From Sandaracinaceae bacterium (GTDB lineage Bacteria; Myxococcota_A; Polyangia; Polyangiales; Sandaracinaceae): a DNA stretch of 54,421 bases. Both the position numbers and the translations under genes were made by a program. Below, one piece after another: positions 1-7,783 of this stretch. The stretch covers positions 1 to 54,421 of the forward strand of contig JAHBWG010000065.1 in the NCBI GenBank assembly GCA_019637095.1. Direction: 5' to 3'. The notes beneath the pieces are model-generated. The model had not been told where the DNA came from and made no database searches. It saw only the letters and a program-made list of their open reading frames with translations. Each line of letters opens with the position of its first letter. Within the stretch, counting starts at the first letter, position 1.

Positions 1-333
1 AGCGCTTCCGCTCCCGTCGAACGGGGCGGGACCCGCCCCGACAGCATCGGCCGCAACGCCGCCGGCGAGATCGACCTCGTCCACGAGCACAAGCACCTCG
101 GCGGGCAGGAGCAGACGGTGTACAACACCCGGCAGATGGAGCGACAGCGCGAGATGGGAGGAACGCACATCGTGACGATGAGCAGCGACTCGCCGGATCT
201 CACCGGCAACCCGCCCAGGCCCAGACCCAGTGGACCGCTCGCACAGGAAAGTACCGTCTACTACACCGATTCGGCAGGGACCGTGACGGCCGAATGGGAT
301 CGCAGAAACTCACGATGGAACGTGTTTTCATGA
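1..333 (+). CDS. C-terminal end of a polymorphic toxin, nuclease-like toxin domain (5' partial)
   Basis: The reading frame is open from the first base to a TGA at 331-333 and gives the last 110 residues of a larger protein whose 5' part lies outside the window. Residues 13-34 carry RPDSIGRNAAGEIDLVHEHK, an arrangement of R-P-D, a spaced D and E-x-K that resembles the PD-(D/E)xK nuclease core found at the tips of bacterial polymorphic (RHS, CDI or type VI linked) toxins. The rest is polar, with a Pro-rich stretch (PPRPRPSGPL) and a Trp-containing end. The stop overlaps the start of the next gene (ATGA), the usual arrangement for toxin followed by immunity gene. The delivery domains are not visible, so the secretion route is unknown. 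The nuclease call is inference from the motif, not from a database match. Confidence 0.6.
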   Translation, partial: SASAPVERGGTRPDSIGRNAAGEIDLVHEHKHLGGQEQTVYNTRQMERQREMGGTHIVTMSSDSPDLTGNPPRPRPSGPLAQESTVYYTDSAGTVTAEWDRRNSRWNVFS

Positions 334-1130
334 AGCCAATTGAAGCGCCCGCCGCGCGACTGGTTCTCCGAGCGTTCGCGCCCATTCCGACGCGTGAAAT
401 CGTGCTCGATGTCATCGACACGCTGATCGACGCCGAGATCACCGCGAGCCGCTACGGCATCGCCGATGGTGCTGTGCGGCTTCGGTTCAGCCGTGACTCC
501 GTGGAACGGGATGTGGACAAGGTCTTTTCTGAGGGAACCTTCTTGGCCACGGGCCCGAACGACCTCGAGATCCGCATACGGACATCATTTCGTGCGGGGC
601 TCATCGTCGACTCCGCGGTGCCGTTGAGCCCATCTGATGTCGACAAGCAGCGATGGTTGCGAGCCGCCGATCGTCTCAGGGAGACCTTGGCTCCGGAGTA
701 TCTCGTGATCGGCTGGGCGCCGATTCTCCGTGAACGTCCCCAGCGATGGGCGGACGAGCGGGATCTCGCAGAACGACTGATGGTCTACGGGATGGACCCA
801 GTGACAAAGGACTACTACCTCGTGGGGCCAACCGGACTCAGCCTCCGCACCTACCTCTGCGCCCACTACGTGGATCTCATCGGACGCGAGACGCTCTCTT
901 CCCTCCCCGCCTGCGTCACGTATCTGGACGATGGCGCAGTCCGGATCGACCTGTGCGAGGACCTTCTCCACGCGACCTTCGCCGAGCTGGTCGACCGGTG
1001 GCACGCCTGCATGAACGTCCTCTATCCGCGGGAGGTGTTCTGCGCTCCAGAGATCGTGGAGCGGATGGGGGGTATCTGGTTCAGGAACCCCGCGCCTCGA
1101 TTCGTCCCTCCACCCCGGGAGAAGCGATGA
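330..1130 (+). CDS. Putative immunity protein for the upstream toxin
   Basis: A 266-residue soluble protein starting at the ATG that overlaps the toxin stop by four bases. A frame open further upstream (to 294) would lie inside the toxin gene, so the ATGA start is preferred. I recognise no domain. Visible features are a charged N-terminal half and an aromatic C-terminal half (KDYYLVGPTGLSLRTYLC, then PREVFCAPEIVERMGG), with no signal peptide or membrane segment. The role is inferred only from position: directly after a toxin C-terminus, translationally coupled, and with visibly lower GC than the surrounding genes (one 60-base line near 481-540 is only about 55% GC). That composition fits a transferred toxin-immunity cassette. 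It could instead be an unrelated accessory protein. Confidence 0.5.
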   Translation: MKPIEAPAARLVLRAFAPIPTREIVLDVIDTLIDAEITASRYGIADGAVRLRFSRDSVERDVDKVFSEGTFLATGPNDLEIRIRTSFRAGLIVDSAVPLSPSDVDKQRWLRAADRLRETLAPEYLVIGWAPILRERPQRWADERDLAERLMVYGMDPVTKDYYLVGPTGLSLRTYLCAHYVDLIGRETLSSLPACVTYLDDGAVRIDLCEDLLHATFAELVDRWHACMNVLYPREVFCAPEIVERMGGIWFRNPAPRFVPPPREKR

Positions 1131-1666
1131 GCCCGCTCGACCGCCTGCGCGCCTCCGCCGACGCCGACGAGCCCGTGCCCGGCATCGACCTCACCGGCGT
1201 CGACGCCTCCTTCGCCAGCCTCGACGGCGTGCGCGCCGAGTCCCTCGACGCCGGCGACCTCGACGCCCGCGGCAGCTCCTGGCGCAACGCCTTCCTCGAC
1301 GTGCCGGGCCTCGCGGGCGCCTGCTTCGAGGGCGCCTGCCTCGACGGCTCCTCCATGCTCGACCCCGAGCTCGAGGGCGCCGACTTCACCGGCGCGAGCC
1401 TGCGCCACGTCGTCTGGTCCTCGCCGCTCGCCACCGGCGCTCGCTTCGACGAGGCCGACCTCACCGGGGCCGTCCTCGACGGCGGCGCCTTCCGCAACGC
1501 CTCGTTCCGCGGCGCCTGCCTCGCCGGCGCCTCGCTCATGCAGTGCGGCTTCGAGGGCTGCGACCTCACGGACGCCGACCTGCGCGGCGCGAACCTCGAC
1601 CGCACCCGGTTCGATGGCGCCATCCTCACCGGCGTCCGGCTCGACGAGGGCGTGCGCCTGCGCTGA
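1127..1666 (+). CDS. Pentapeptide-repeat protein
   Basis: A 179-residue protein made almost entirely of A(D/N)LxG-type pentapeptides, for example ACFEGACLDGSS, ADFTGASL, ARFDEADLTGAVL and CDLTDADLRGANLDRTRFDGA from about residue 20 to the end. These build a right-handed quadrilateral beta-helix. The start is the ATG overlapping the stop of the putative immunity gene (ATGA), so the three genes are probably co-translated. Pentapeptide-repeat proteins occur near type VI effector loci and some mimic DNA to protect topoisomerases. Which role applies here is not visible. Unlike its two upstream partners it has the high GC and codon use of the chromosome, so it may be resident DNA onto which the toxin pair was joined. 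Confidence 0.75.
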   Translation: MSPLDRLRASADADEPVPGIDLTGVDASFASLDGVRAESLDAGDLDARGSSWRNAFLDVPGLAGACFEGACLDGSSMLDPELEGADFTGASLRHVVWSSPLATGARFDEADLTGAVLDGGAFRNASFRGACLAGASLMQCGFEGCDLTDADLRGANLDRTRFDGAILTGVRLDEGVRLR

Positions 1667-1714
1667 GCGCCGAGCTCCTGATCGGGAGAGGGGGAGACCG
1701 AGAGAAGAGGAGAA

Positions 1715-1731
1715 GGGCGCGCTGCGCGCCC
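1715..1731. other. GC hairpin after the toxin-immunity-pentapeptide operon
   Basis: A perfect 7-bp stem (1715-1721 with 1725-1731, loop CTG) lies 48 bases after the pentapeptide gene, in a purine-rich stretch. There is no T-run, so it is at best an atypical terminator. The rest of 1667-1883 holds no gene that I can support; a TACCCT box at 1859-1864 may be the -10 of the histidine kinase gene. Confidence 0.3.
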
Positions 1732-1883
1732 CGAGGGCGAGCTCTGGGCCGATGACCGCATCCGCCGCCACGGCCGCGGCGTCGTCACGCGCGACCTCGA
1801 CGACGCCCGGACGCCCACGTCCGACCGTTTGAACATGCGCGAACCGCGCTGCGTCGGGTACCCTGAGCCTCGCGCCAGCTGCG

Positions 1884-4800
1884 ATGGACGACGTGGATGA
1901 GCCGACGAGCACCGTGAGACAGGACGATCTCGGCGACGACCTGCGCCTGGTGTTCGAGGCCTCGCCCGAGATCCTGCTCGTCCTGCGGCCCGACGCGCCG
2001 CGCTACACGATGGTCGCAGCGACGGACGCCCGCCTCGCCGTCACGCACACGACCCGCGAGCAGACGATCGGGAGGTCGCTCTTCGAGCTGTTCCCGGACA
2101 ACCCCGGCGACCCGGAGGCCACCGGGACGACCCAGCTGCGCGCGTCGCTGGATCGCGTGCTGGCGTCGCGCGCACCCGACACGATGGCGGTGCAGCGCTA
2201 CGACATCCGCGGCCCCGACGGCACGTTCCAGACGAAGTTCTGGAGCCCCATGAACCTCCCGGTGCTGTCGCCCTCGGGCGAGGTGCGCTACATCCTCCAT
2301 CGCGTCGAGGACGTCACCGAGCTCGTAGAAGCCACGGAGCGCGGTGCGGAGCTGCGCGACGAGACCCGCGCGATGGAGCGCGAGGTCGTCAGGCGCAGCC
2401 AGGAGCTCGCGGCCGCCAACCAGGCGCTGCGCGAGGCGAACGCGAGGCTCGGTGAGCTCGACGCCGCGAAGACGGCCTTCTTCGACAACGTCAGCCACGA
2501 GCTCCGCACGCCGCTCACCCTCATCCTCGGGCCCGTCGATGACGCGATCGAGCGCGGCGGCGCTCTCGCGGGCGAGCCGCTGCGCGCGGTCCAGCGGAGC
2601 GGGCTCCGGCTGCGACGCCTCGTCAACACCATCCTCGACTTCTCGCGCCTCGAGGCCGGCCGCCTCCAAGCGCGCTTCGAGGCGATCGACCTCGCCGAGC
2701 TGACCGCCGGGATCGCGGGCTCGTTCCAGTCGCTCGTGGAGTCGGCGGCCATGTCGCTGCTCGTCGACTGCCCCGCGCTACCGCAGCCGGTGTACGTCGA
2801 CCGCGCGCACTGGGAGAAGATCGTCTCGAACCTCGTCTCGAACGCGTTCAAGTTCACGTTCGAGGGTGAGATCGCCGTGCGCCTGCGCGCGCGGGACGCC
2901 GCCGTCGAGCTCGTGGTGAGCGACACGGGGACCGGCATCCCCGCGGACGAGCTCGACCGTGTCTTCGAGCGCTTCCACCGGATCGAAGGCGCCCGCGGGC
3001 GCAGCTTCGAGGGGACCGGGATCGGCCTCGCGCTCGTGCGCGAGCTCGTGGAGCTGCACGGAGGGTCGGTGCGCGTGGAGAGCGCGCTCGGGCGCGGCAG
3101 CACGTTCACGGTGACGGTCCCGCTGGGCGCGCGTCACCTGCCGGCCGACCGCGTCGTCTCCCCGAGCGAGCCGGCGTCCGGCGGCGGGGTGACGCCGTAC
3201 GTTCTCGAGGCCGCGCAGTGGACGCGCGCCGATCTCACCGGGCCCGCGGCCGACGACGCGGGCGAGGTCGGCGAGCGCCGAGAGCGCGTGCTCGTCGTCG
3301 ACGACAACGCCGACATGCGCGCCTACGTCGCGAGCCTCTTGCGCCCGCACTGGACGGTCGAGCTCGCCGCGGACGGCGAGGCAGCCCTCGCGCGCATCCG
3401 AGCGGCCCCACCGGATCTCGTGCTCAGTGACGTGATGATGCCGGGCGTCGATGGCTTCGCGCTGCTGCGCGCCCTCCGCGAGTCCCCGGAGACGCGCCAG
3501 ATCCCCGTCATCCTCCTCTCTGCTCGCGCAGGCGAGGAGGCCGTCGTCGAGAGCCTCGAGCAGGGGGCTGACGACTACCTCCTGAAGCCGTTCTCGTCAC
3601 GCGAGCTCGTCACCCGCGTGCGCGCACACCTCGACGCCGCCCACGCGCGCACGGGGGCGCTCCGCGCGAGCGAGACGCGGTTCCGCCGCCTCGCCGAGTC
3701 GGGCATCGTCGGGATCACCGTGACGGACGCCCAGGGGCGGGTCATCGAGGCGAACGACGCGTTCCTCCGCATGGTCGGTTGTACGCGTGAAGCGCTGCTC
3801 GCGGGCGATGTCGTGTGGGAGCAGCGCGGGAGAGACGCCCAGTCGTCGGACGTCAGCGCGCGCCCGTGGGAAGGTGAGTACCGCCGCCAGGACGGCCGCC
3901 GCATCCCGGCGCTGATCGCCATCGCGCCGCTCCAGGGCGGCGAGCACATCTCGATCGCGTTCGACCTCTCCGAGCACCGGCGGCTCGAGGAGCAGCTCCG
4001 GCAGGCACAGAAGATGGAGGCCATAGGGCGGCTGGCCGGCGGCATCGCACACGACTTCAACAACATGCTGTCGGTCATCCTGAGCTACGCCGAGATGATC
4101 GGCGCCGAGCTCCAACCCGAGGAGCCCCTCTACGCCGACGTCGAAGAGATCTTGGAGGCGACCCGACGCGCTGCCGATCTCACGCGGCAGCTCCTCGCGT
4201 TCAGCCGCCAACAGGTCCGCGAGCCGAAGGTGCTCTCACTCAACCACAGCGTCGCGACGATGGAGAAGATGCTCCGCCGCCTGCTCGGCGCCGACGTCAC
4301 GCTCACGTCGCTCCTCGCTCCGGACGCCTGGTCGGTCGAGGCGGATCCGAGCCAGATCGAGCAGGTCATCCTCAACCTCGCCGTCAACGCACGAGATGCG
4401 ATGCCGCGCGGCGGCAAGCTCACGATCCAGACCGCGAACGTGGTGCTCGAGGAAGGCTACGCCGCGGCGCATCACGACGTGCGCCCCGGCGCCTACGTGA
4501 TGCTGGCCTTCGCCGACACCGGCGTCGGGATGGACGCGGAGACGCAGGCGCGGATCTTCGAGCCGTTCTTCACGACCAAGGAGAAGGGGAAGGGGACGGG
4601 GCTCGGGCTGGCGACGGTGTTCGGCATCGTCAAGCAGAGCGGTGGGCACATCTGGGCGTACAGCGAGCCCTCCCACGGCACGACGTTCAAGCTGTACTTC
4701 CCGCGCGCGAGCGGGGGGGTGTCGCCCACGGCGGAGGCGCCGCGCGTCGAGTCGCTCCGCGGACACGAGACGATCCTGCTCGTCGAGGACGACGCGCACG

Positions 4801-5153
4801 TGCGAGCCGTCGCGAGGACGATCCTCCGGCGCAACGGCTACGTCGTGCTCGAGGCGGCCAACGGCGGCGAGGCGCTCCTCCTGTGCGAGCAGCACACCGC
4901 GAGGATCCATCTCCTCTTGACGGACGTCGTCTTGCCGCTCATGGGCGGGCGCCAGCTCGCCGAGCGGCTCCGCGCGCTGCGGCCCGGGATCAAGGTGCTG
5001 TTCATGTCGGGGTACACCGACGACACGGCGCTCCAGCACGGAATCCTCGAGGCCGACGCCGGCATCGCGTATCTCGAGAAGCCGCTCACGCCGTCGTCGC
5101 TCGCGCGCAAGGTTCGCGAGGTCCTCGAGCGGGGGTCGGGGTCACGTCATTGA
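1884..5153 (+). CDS. Hybrid sensor histidine kinase with two kinase and two receiver modules
   Basis: A 1089-residue cytoplasmic protein without membrane segments. Order: PAS-like domain (about 15-150), coiled coil, HisKA with H205 in NVSHELRTPL, HATPase with NLVSNAFKF, DTGTGIP and GTGIGLAL, receiver with D516 in LSDVMMPG and LKPF, a second PAS (about 595-690), a second HisKA with H723 in GGIAHDFNNML, a second HATPase with NLAVNARDAM and GTGLGLA, and a final receiver with D1014 in LTDVVLPLMGG. All phosphorylation residues are intact, so the protein holds two complete kinase-receiver units of different HisKA subtype (SHELRTPL against AHDFNN). No response regulator with an output domain lies next to it, so its output partner is unknown. 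The start is the first ATG after a possible -10 (TACCCT, 1859-1864). Confidence 0.93.
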   Translation: MDDVDEPTSTVRQDDLGDDLRLVFEASPEILLVLRPDAPRYTMVAATDARLAVTHTTREQTIGRSLFELFPDNPGDPEATGTTQLRASLDRVLASRAPDTMAVQRYDIRGPDGTFQTKFWSPMNLPVLSPSGEVRYILHRVEDVTELVEATERGAELRDETRAMEREVVRRSQELAAANQALREANARLGELDAAKTAFFDNVSHELRTPLTLILGPVDDAIERGGALAGEPLRAVQRSGLRLRRLVNTILDFSRLEAGRLQARFEAIDLAELTAGIAGSFQSLVESAAMSLLVDCPALPQPVYVDRAHWEKIVSNLVSNAFKFTFEGEIAVRLRARDAAVELVVSDTGTGIPADELDRVFERFHRIEGARGRSFEGTGIGLALVRELVELHGGSVRVESALGRGSTFTVTVPLGARHLPADRVVSPSEPASGGGVTPYVLEAAQWTRADLTGPAADDAGEVGERRERVLVVDDNADMRAYVASLLRPHWTVELAADGEAALARIRAAPPDLVLSDVMMPGVDGFALLRALRESPETRQIPVILLSARAGEEAVVESLEQGADDYLLKPFSSRELVTRVRAHLDAAHARTGALRASETRFRRLAESGIVGITVTDAQGRVIEANDAFLRMVGCTREALLAGDVVWEQRGRDAQSSDVSARPWEGEYRRQDGRRIPALIAIAPLQGGEHISIAFDLSEHRRLEEQLRQAQKMEAIGRLAGGIAHDFNNMLSVILSYAEMIGAELQPEEPLYADVEEILEATRRAADLTRQLLAFSRQQVREPKVLSLNHSVATMEKMLRRLLGADVTLTSLLAPDAWSVEADPSQIEQVILNLAVNARDAMPRGGKLTIQTANVVLEEGYAAAHHDVRPGAYVMLAFADTGVGMDAETQARIFEPFFTTKEKGKGTGLGLATVFGIVKQSGGHIWAYSEPSHGTTFKLYFPRASGGVSPTAEAPRVESLRGHETILLVEDDAHVRAVARTILRRNGYVVLEAANGGEALLLCEQHTARIHLLLTDVVLPLMGGRQLAERLRALRPGIKVLFMSGYTDDTALQHGILEADAGIAYLEKPLTPSSLARKVREVLERGSGSRH

Positions 5154-5259
5154 GGCGAGGCGCGCGGGCGCGTCACCGACCGCCGATCGCGCACGCCCGT
5201 CGCGGCAGAGCGGCCGCCATCCGGCTCGCGTCCGAGCCGGCCCCGGGGACGATGGCCTC

Positions 5260-6240
5260 GTGGACGTCGCGCCGACGGATCCGGCGATCGGGGGCACATC
5301 CAGCCAAGACGGGTCACGCTCGGGCGGTCGAGGCCCCGTGCAGTGGATCTGGTTCACGCTCTTGCCCCTCGCGCTCGCCGCGGCGAGCAAAGGCGCGCCC
5401 TCGAAGCAGGCGGCGCCCGCGCCGACGTGGGCGTCGACCGTCGGGCGCGTCGCGCCCCTGCTCCCGGCGCCCGAGGGCGTAGACAGCCTCGAGACGAGCG
5501 CCGGGGGCTCGCCCGTCGGCTTCACCGTCGCGGGCGCTCTCGACGAGACGTGGTCGCGCTGGCGCGCGGCCCTCGAAGGACGCGGCGTGCGCGTGACGGT
5601 GCTCGAGGAGGACGCGACGAGCGTGACCGCGCACCTCGACGCGGCAGACGGAGCGCGCGGCTACGTCTCGCTCGGCGCGGGGAGCGCCCGGGTGCACGGC
5701 TCGCTCGGATGGGTCGCGCGGCCGGCGCCGCCCGCGCTGCCCGGCCGGTGCGTGGAGCCGCCGCGAGTCGACGTGCGGGTGCTCGTGCACGGCCGCGAGG
5801 CCAACCCGCGGCCCGAGCACCGGGACGGCGCCGAGGTCGCCTGGCGCTTCACGACGACGCGCGCGCTCGATCTCGACGCCGACGGACGGCTCGACGTGGT
5901 GGTGCCACGCGTGAGCGCTCGCGCGTGCCCGCACGAGGTGGCGTACGACCTCTACGTGATGCGCGGCGCGTGCGGCCACCTCGTCGGGCGCACGCTCGGC
6001 TTCCCTACGGTGACCGGCCCACCTGGCGCCGGCCTGCGCGAGCTCACGAGCCAGCGGCGCTGGGCAGAGATCACCGATCCGACGCGACCGCCGGGCCCCG
6101 AGAACGTGGCGACGCTGCACGAGGTCGCCACCCCGTACGTCGCGCGCGCAGGGCGCTACCGCGCGGGGACGCCCGTCGCGCGCAGCGGGATCTGCCATCA
6201 CTGCGCGATCTCGCGCTGTCGCGTCGTCGAGCGCCGCTGA
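5260..6240 (+). CDS. Secreted protein of unknown function
   Basis: A 326-residue protein with one hydrophobic segment, WIWFTLLPLALAAAS (about residues 29-43), that looks like the core of a signal peptide. The GTG at 5260 gives an N-region with two arginines; an in-frame GTG at 5338 would start directly at the hydrophobic core and is the main alternative. The mature part contains ALDLDADGRLDVVVPR, which resembles the calcium-binding FG-GAP/VCBS signature, and ends with a Cys-rich tail (CHHCAISRC). It is probably periplasmic or cell-surface. It lies alone between the histidine kinase and the convergent DUF4143 ATPase. I do not recognise a family. Confidence 0.6.
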   Translation: MDVAPTDPAIGGTSSQDGSRSGGRGPVQWIWFTLLPLALAAASKGAPSKQAAPAPTWASTVGRVAPLLPAPEGVDSLETSAGGSPVGFTVAGALDETWSRWRAALEGRGVRVTVLEEDATSVTAHLDAADGARGYVSLGAGSARVHGSLGWVARPAPPALPGRCVEPPRVDVRVLVHGREANPRPEHRDGAEVAWRFTTTRALDLDADGRLDVVVPRVSARACPHEVAYDLYVMRGACGHLVGRTLGFPTVTGPPGAGLRELTSQRRWAEITDPTRPPGPENVATLHEVATPYVARAGRYRAGTPVARSGICHHCAISRCRVVERR

Positions 6241-6275
6241 AGCCGTCGAATCGCGAGCGCGCCATCGAGGCCACG

Positions 6276-7502
6276 TCAGATCACGCGCCACCAGGGCGCG
6301 GCGACGATGCCCTGCTCGAGGCGGAAGCAGTCGTCGCCATCGTGCAATAGCAAGGCGCCTTGCACCGCGTCGCCGTACTCGTGACGAAACGCGCGCAGAT
6401 GGCGCGCGTCGGCGGGGCTCGGGCGACCGGTGACCTTCAGCTCGACCGCGAGGAGCCGCCCCTCGTGCTCGACGACGAAGTCGACCTCCTGACCTCCGGC
6501 CGTCCGCCAGTAGAGGATCTGGGGCCGGGCACCTCGCGCGCTCTCTGACCAGGCCAAGAGGTCGAGCAGGACGAGGTTCTCGAGGTGCGCGCCCGCGGGA
6601 TCGGCGCCCGCGAGGTGCAGCGCGAGCGCGGGGTCGGTCCAGTAGAGCTTGGGCGCCTTGATGAGGCGCTTCGTTCGATTCACCGAGTACGGCTCGAGCC
6701 GCACGACGAGGTGCGAGGTCTCGAGGATCCCGAGGTGACGCTGCGCGGTCGTCGGCGGGAGGCCGACGTCGCGGGCGAGCTCGCTCTGGTTCAGCAGGCC
6801 GCCGAGGCGGAGCGCGGCGGCGCGCATGAGCCGGCGGAAGTCGGGGAGGCTCTGCACGCTCGCGAGATCGCGCAGGTCGCGCTCGAGGTAGGTGCGCGTG
6901 TAGCCCTCGAGCCACGCGGCGCGCGCGGCGTCGGCGTCGAGCTCCGTGGCAGGCACCGGGAAGCCGCCGCGCCGCGCGAGGGCGCGCCAGTCCGCCCGCC
7001 CGGTGCGGTCGGCGTCGAGCAGGCTCGGCCACCGATCGGCCTCCTCGCCGAAGAGATCGCCCCAACGACCCGCCACGCCGAGGCCGAGCTGCTCGCGCCG
7101 CGTCATCGGGTGGAGCACCCGGTACGCGGCGCGCCCGGCGAGCGAGTCGGCGACGCTCTTCATCAGGAGGAGGTTCGCCGAGCCGGTGAGGAGGAACCTC
7201 CCGGGACGGCGAGGGCGCTCGCGATCGACGAGCGCCTTGATCGCGAGCACGAGGTCGGGCTCGCGCTGCACCTCGTCGAGCGTCATCGTCGAGTGACGCA
7301 AGAGAAGTTGCTCCGGCTCGCTGCGCGCCTGATCGCGCACGTCGAGATCGTCGAGCGTGAGGTACGGCCGGCCGCGGAGCCGCTCGCTCTCGCGCGCGAG
7401 GGTGCTCTTCCCCGTCTGACGCGCGCCGGTCAGCACGACGACCGGAAAGACGGCGAGGTCGGCCGCGAGCGACGGCCCGGCGAGCCGGGGGAGGTAGCTC
7501 AT
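6276..7502 (-). CDS. AAA-type ATPase with DUF4143 domain
   Basis: A 408-residue protein starting MSYLPRLAGP. The N-terminal AAA_14-type ATPase has Walker A GARQTGKS (26-33), a strand-final TLDE (Walker B, in STMTLDEVQ) and a sensor-like LLTGSAN. The C-terminal half is DUF4143, with a winged-helix-like stretch (LARDVGLPPTTAQRHLGIL) followed by a region with the strand pattern of a restriction-like nuclease fold (GGQEVDFVVE, then LLAVELKVTGRPS: D...E-x-K). The family is widespread and patchily distributed. Its role is not established; links to toxin-antitoxin-like behaviour and DNA handling have been suggested. The ATG has a consensus-like promoter just upstream (7511-7539) and an array of repeats that may be its operator. 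Confidence 0.88.
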   Translation of the reverse strand: MSYLPRLAGPSLAADLAVFPVVVLTGARQTGKSTLARESERLRGRPYLTLDDLDVRDQARSEPEQLLLRHSTMTLDEVQREPDLVLAIKALVDRERPRRPGRFLLTGSANLLLMKSVADSLAGRAAYRVLHPMTRREQLGLGVAGRWGDLFGEEADRWPSLLDADRTGRADWRALARRGGFPVPATELDADAARAAWLEGYTRTYLERDLRDLASVQSLPDFRRLMRAAALRLGGLLNQSELARDVGLPPTTAQRHLGILETSHLVVRLEPYSVNRTKRLIKAPKLYWTDPALALHLAGADPAGAHLENLVLLDLLAWSESARGARPQILYWRTAGGQEVDFVVEHEGRLLAVELKVTGRPSPADARHLRAFRHEYGDAVQGALLLHDGDDCFRLEQGIVAAPWWRVI

Positions 7503-7510
7503 GCGGCTTC

Positions 7511-7539
7511 AATCTACCTGCACAACCGGTGATAATCAA
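7511..7539 (-). promoter_or_regulatory. Promoter of the DUF4143 ATPase gene
   Basis: On the minus strand TTGATT (7539-7534), a 17-base spacer and TAGATT (7516-7511) end 8 bases before the ATG. Both hexamers are good housekeeping sigma matches for so GC-rich a genome. The -35 lies inside the first TGATTATCA palindrome, so a protein bound there would compete with RNA polymerase. The mRNA would be almost leaderless. Confidence 0.6.
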
Positions 7540-7582
7540 CCACAACACAGGTGATAATCAACTACGCCACGGGCAATCATCA
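7530..7582. repeat. Phased 9-bp palindrome array (possible operator)
   Basis: TGATAATCA, a 9-bp palindrome with one central base, occurs at 7530-7538 and again at 7552-7560. A degenerate third copy (CAATCATCA, 6 of 9 matches) follows at 7574-7582. The spacing is exactly 22 bases each time, about two helical turns, so all copies face one side of the helix. The flanking bases also repeat (GGTGATAATCAAC twice). The first copy overlaps the -35 of the DUF4143 ATPase gene. This looks like a cooperative regulator-binding array. The regulator is not identified and could be the ATPase itself. Confidence 0.6.
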
Positions 7583-7596
7583 GCTCTCCGGGTCAT

Positions 7597-7705
7597 GGCC
7601 GACGCTCACGTCGGCCCCGTCGGGGCTCCGTGGCGACGGGCTGGTGGTCGTCGAGCGCGGCGCAGCGGATCGTCATTCGAGCTCTCCCGCGCGGGCTTCG
7701 CGCGG
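7597..7705. other. Intergenic hairpins between the TPR gene and the DUF4143 ATPase gene
   Basis: Two perfect inverted repeats stand out in this gap: 7597-7604 with 7609-7616 (8-bp stem, 4-base loop) and 7687-7693 with 7699-7705 (7-bp stem, 5-base loop). Neither has a T-run. They lie downstream of the TPR gene on the minus strand and could slow or stop its transcript. No gene is supported between 7503 and 7783. Confidence 0.3.
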
Positions 7706-7783
7706 CGGCGGCGAAGCGTCGAAGGCACGTGCGGTGTGCAAGCACGCGACGCGGCGCGCGCCTCGCGCGGCAGCTCCGCGCGC

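Noticed and set aside
5314-7548. A 744-residue minus-strand open frame
   Set aside because: It covers the secreted protein gene and the DUF4143 ATPase gene in another frame and is mostly Arg/Ala low complexity.
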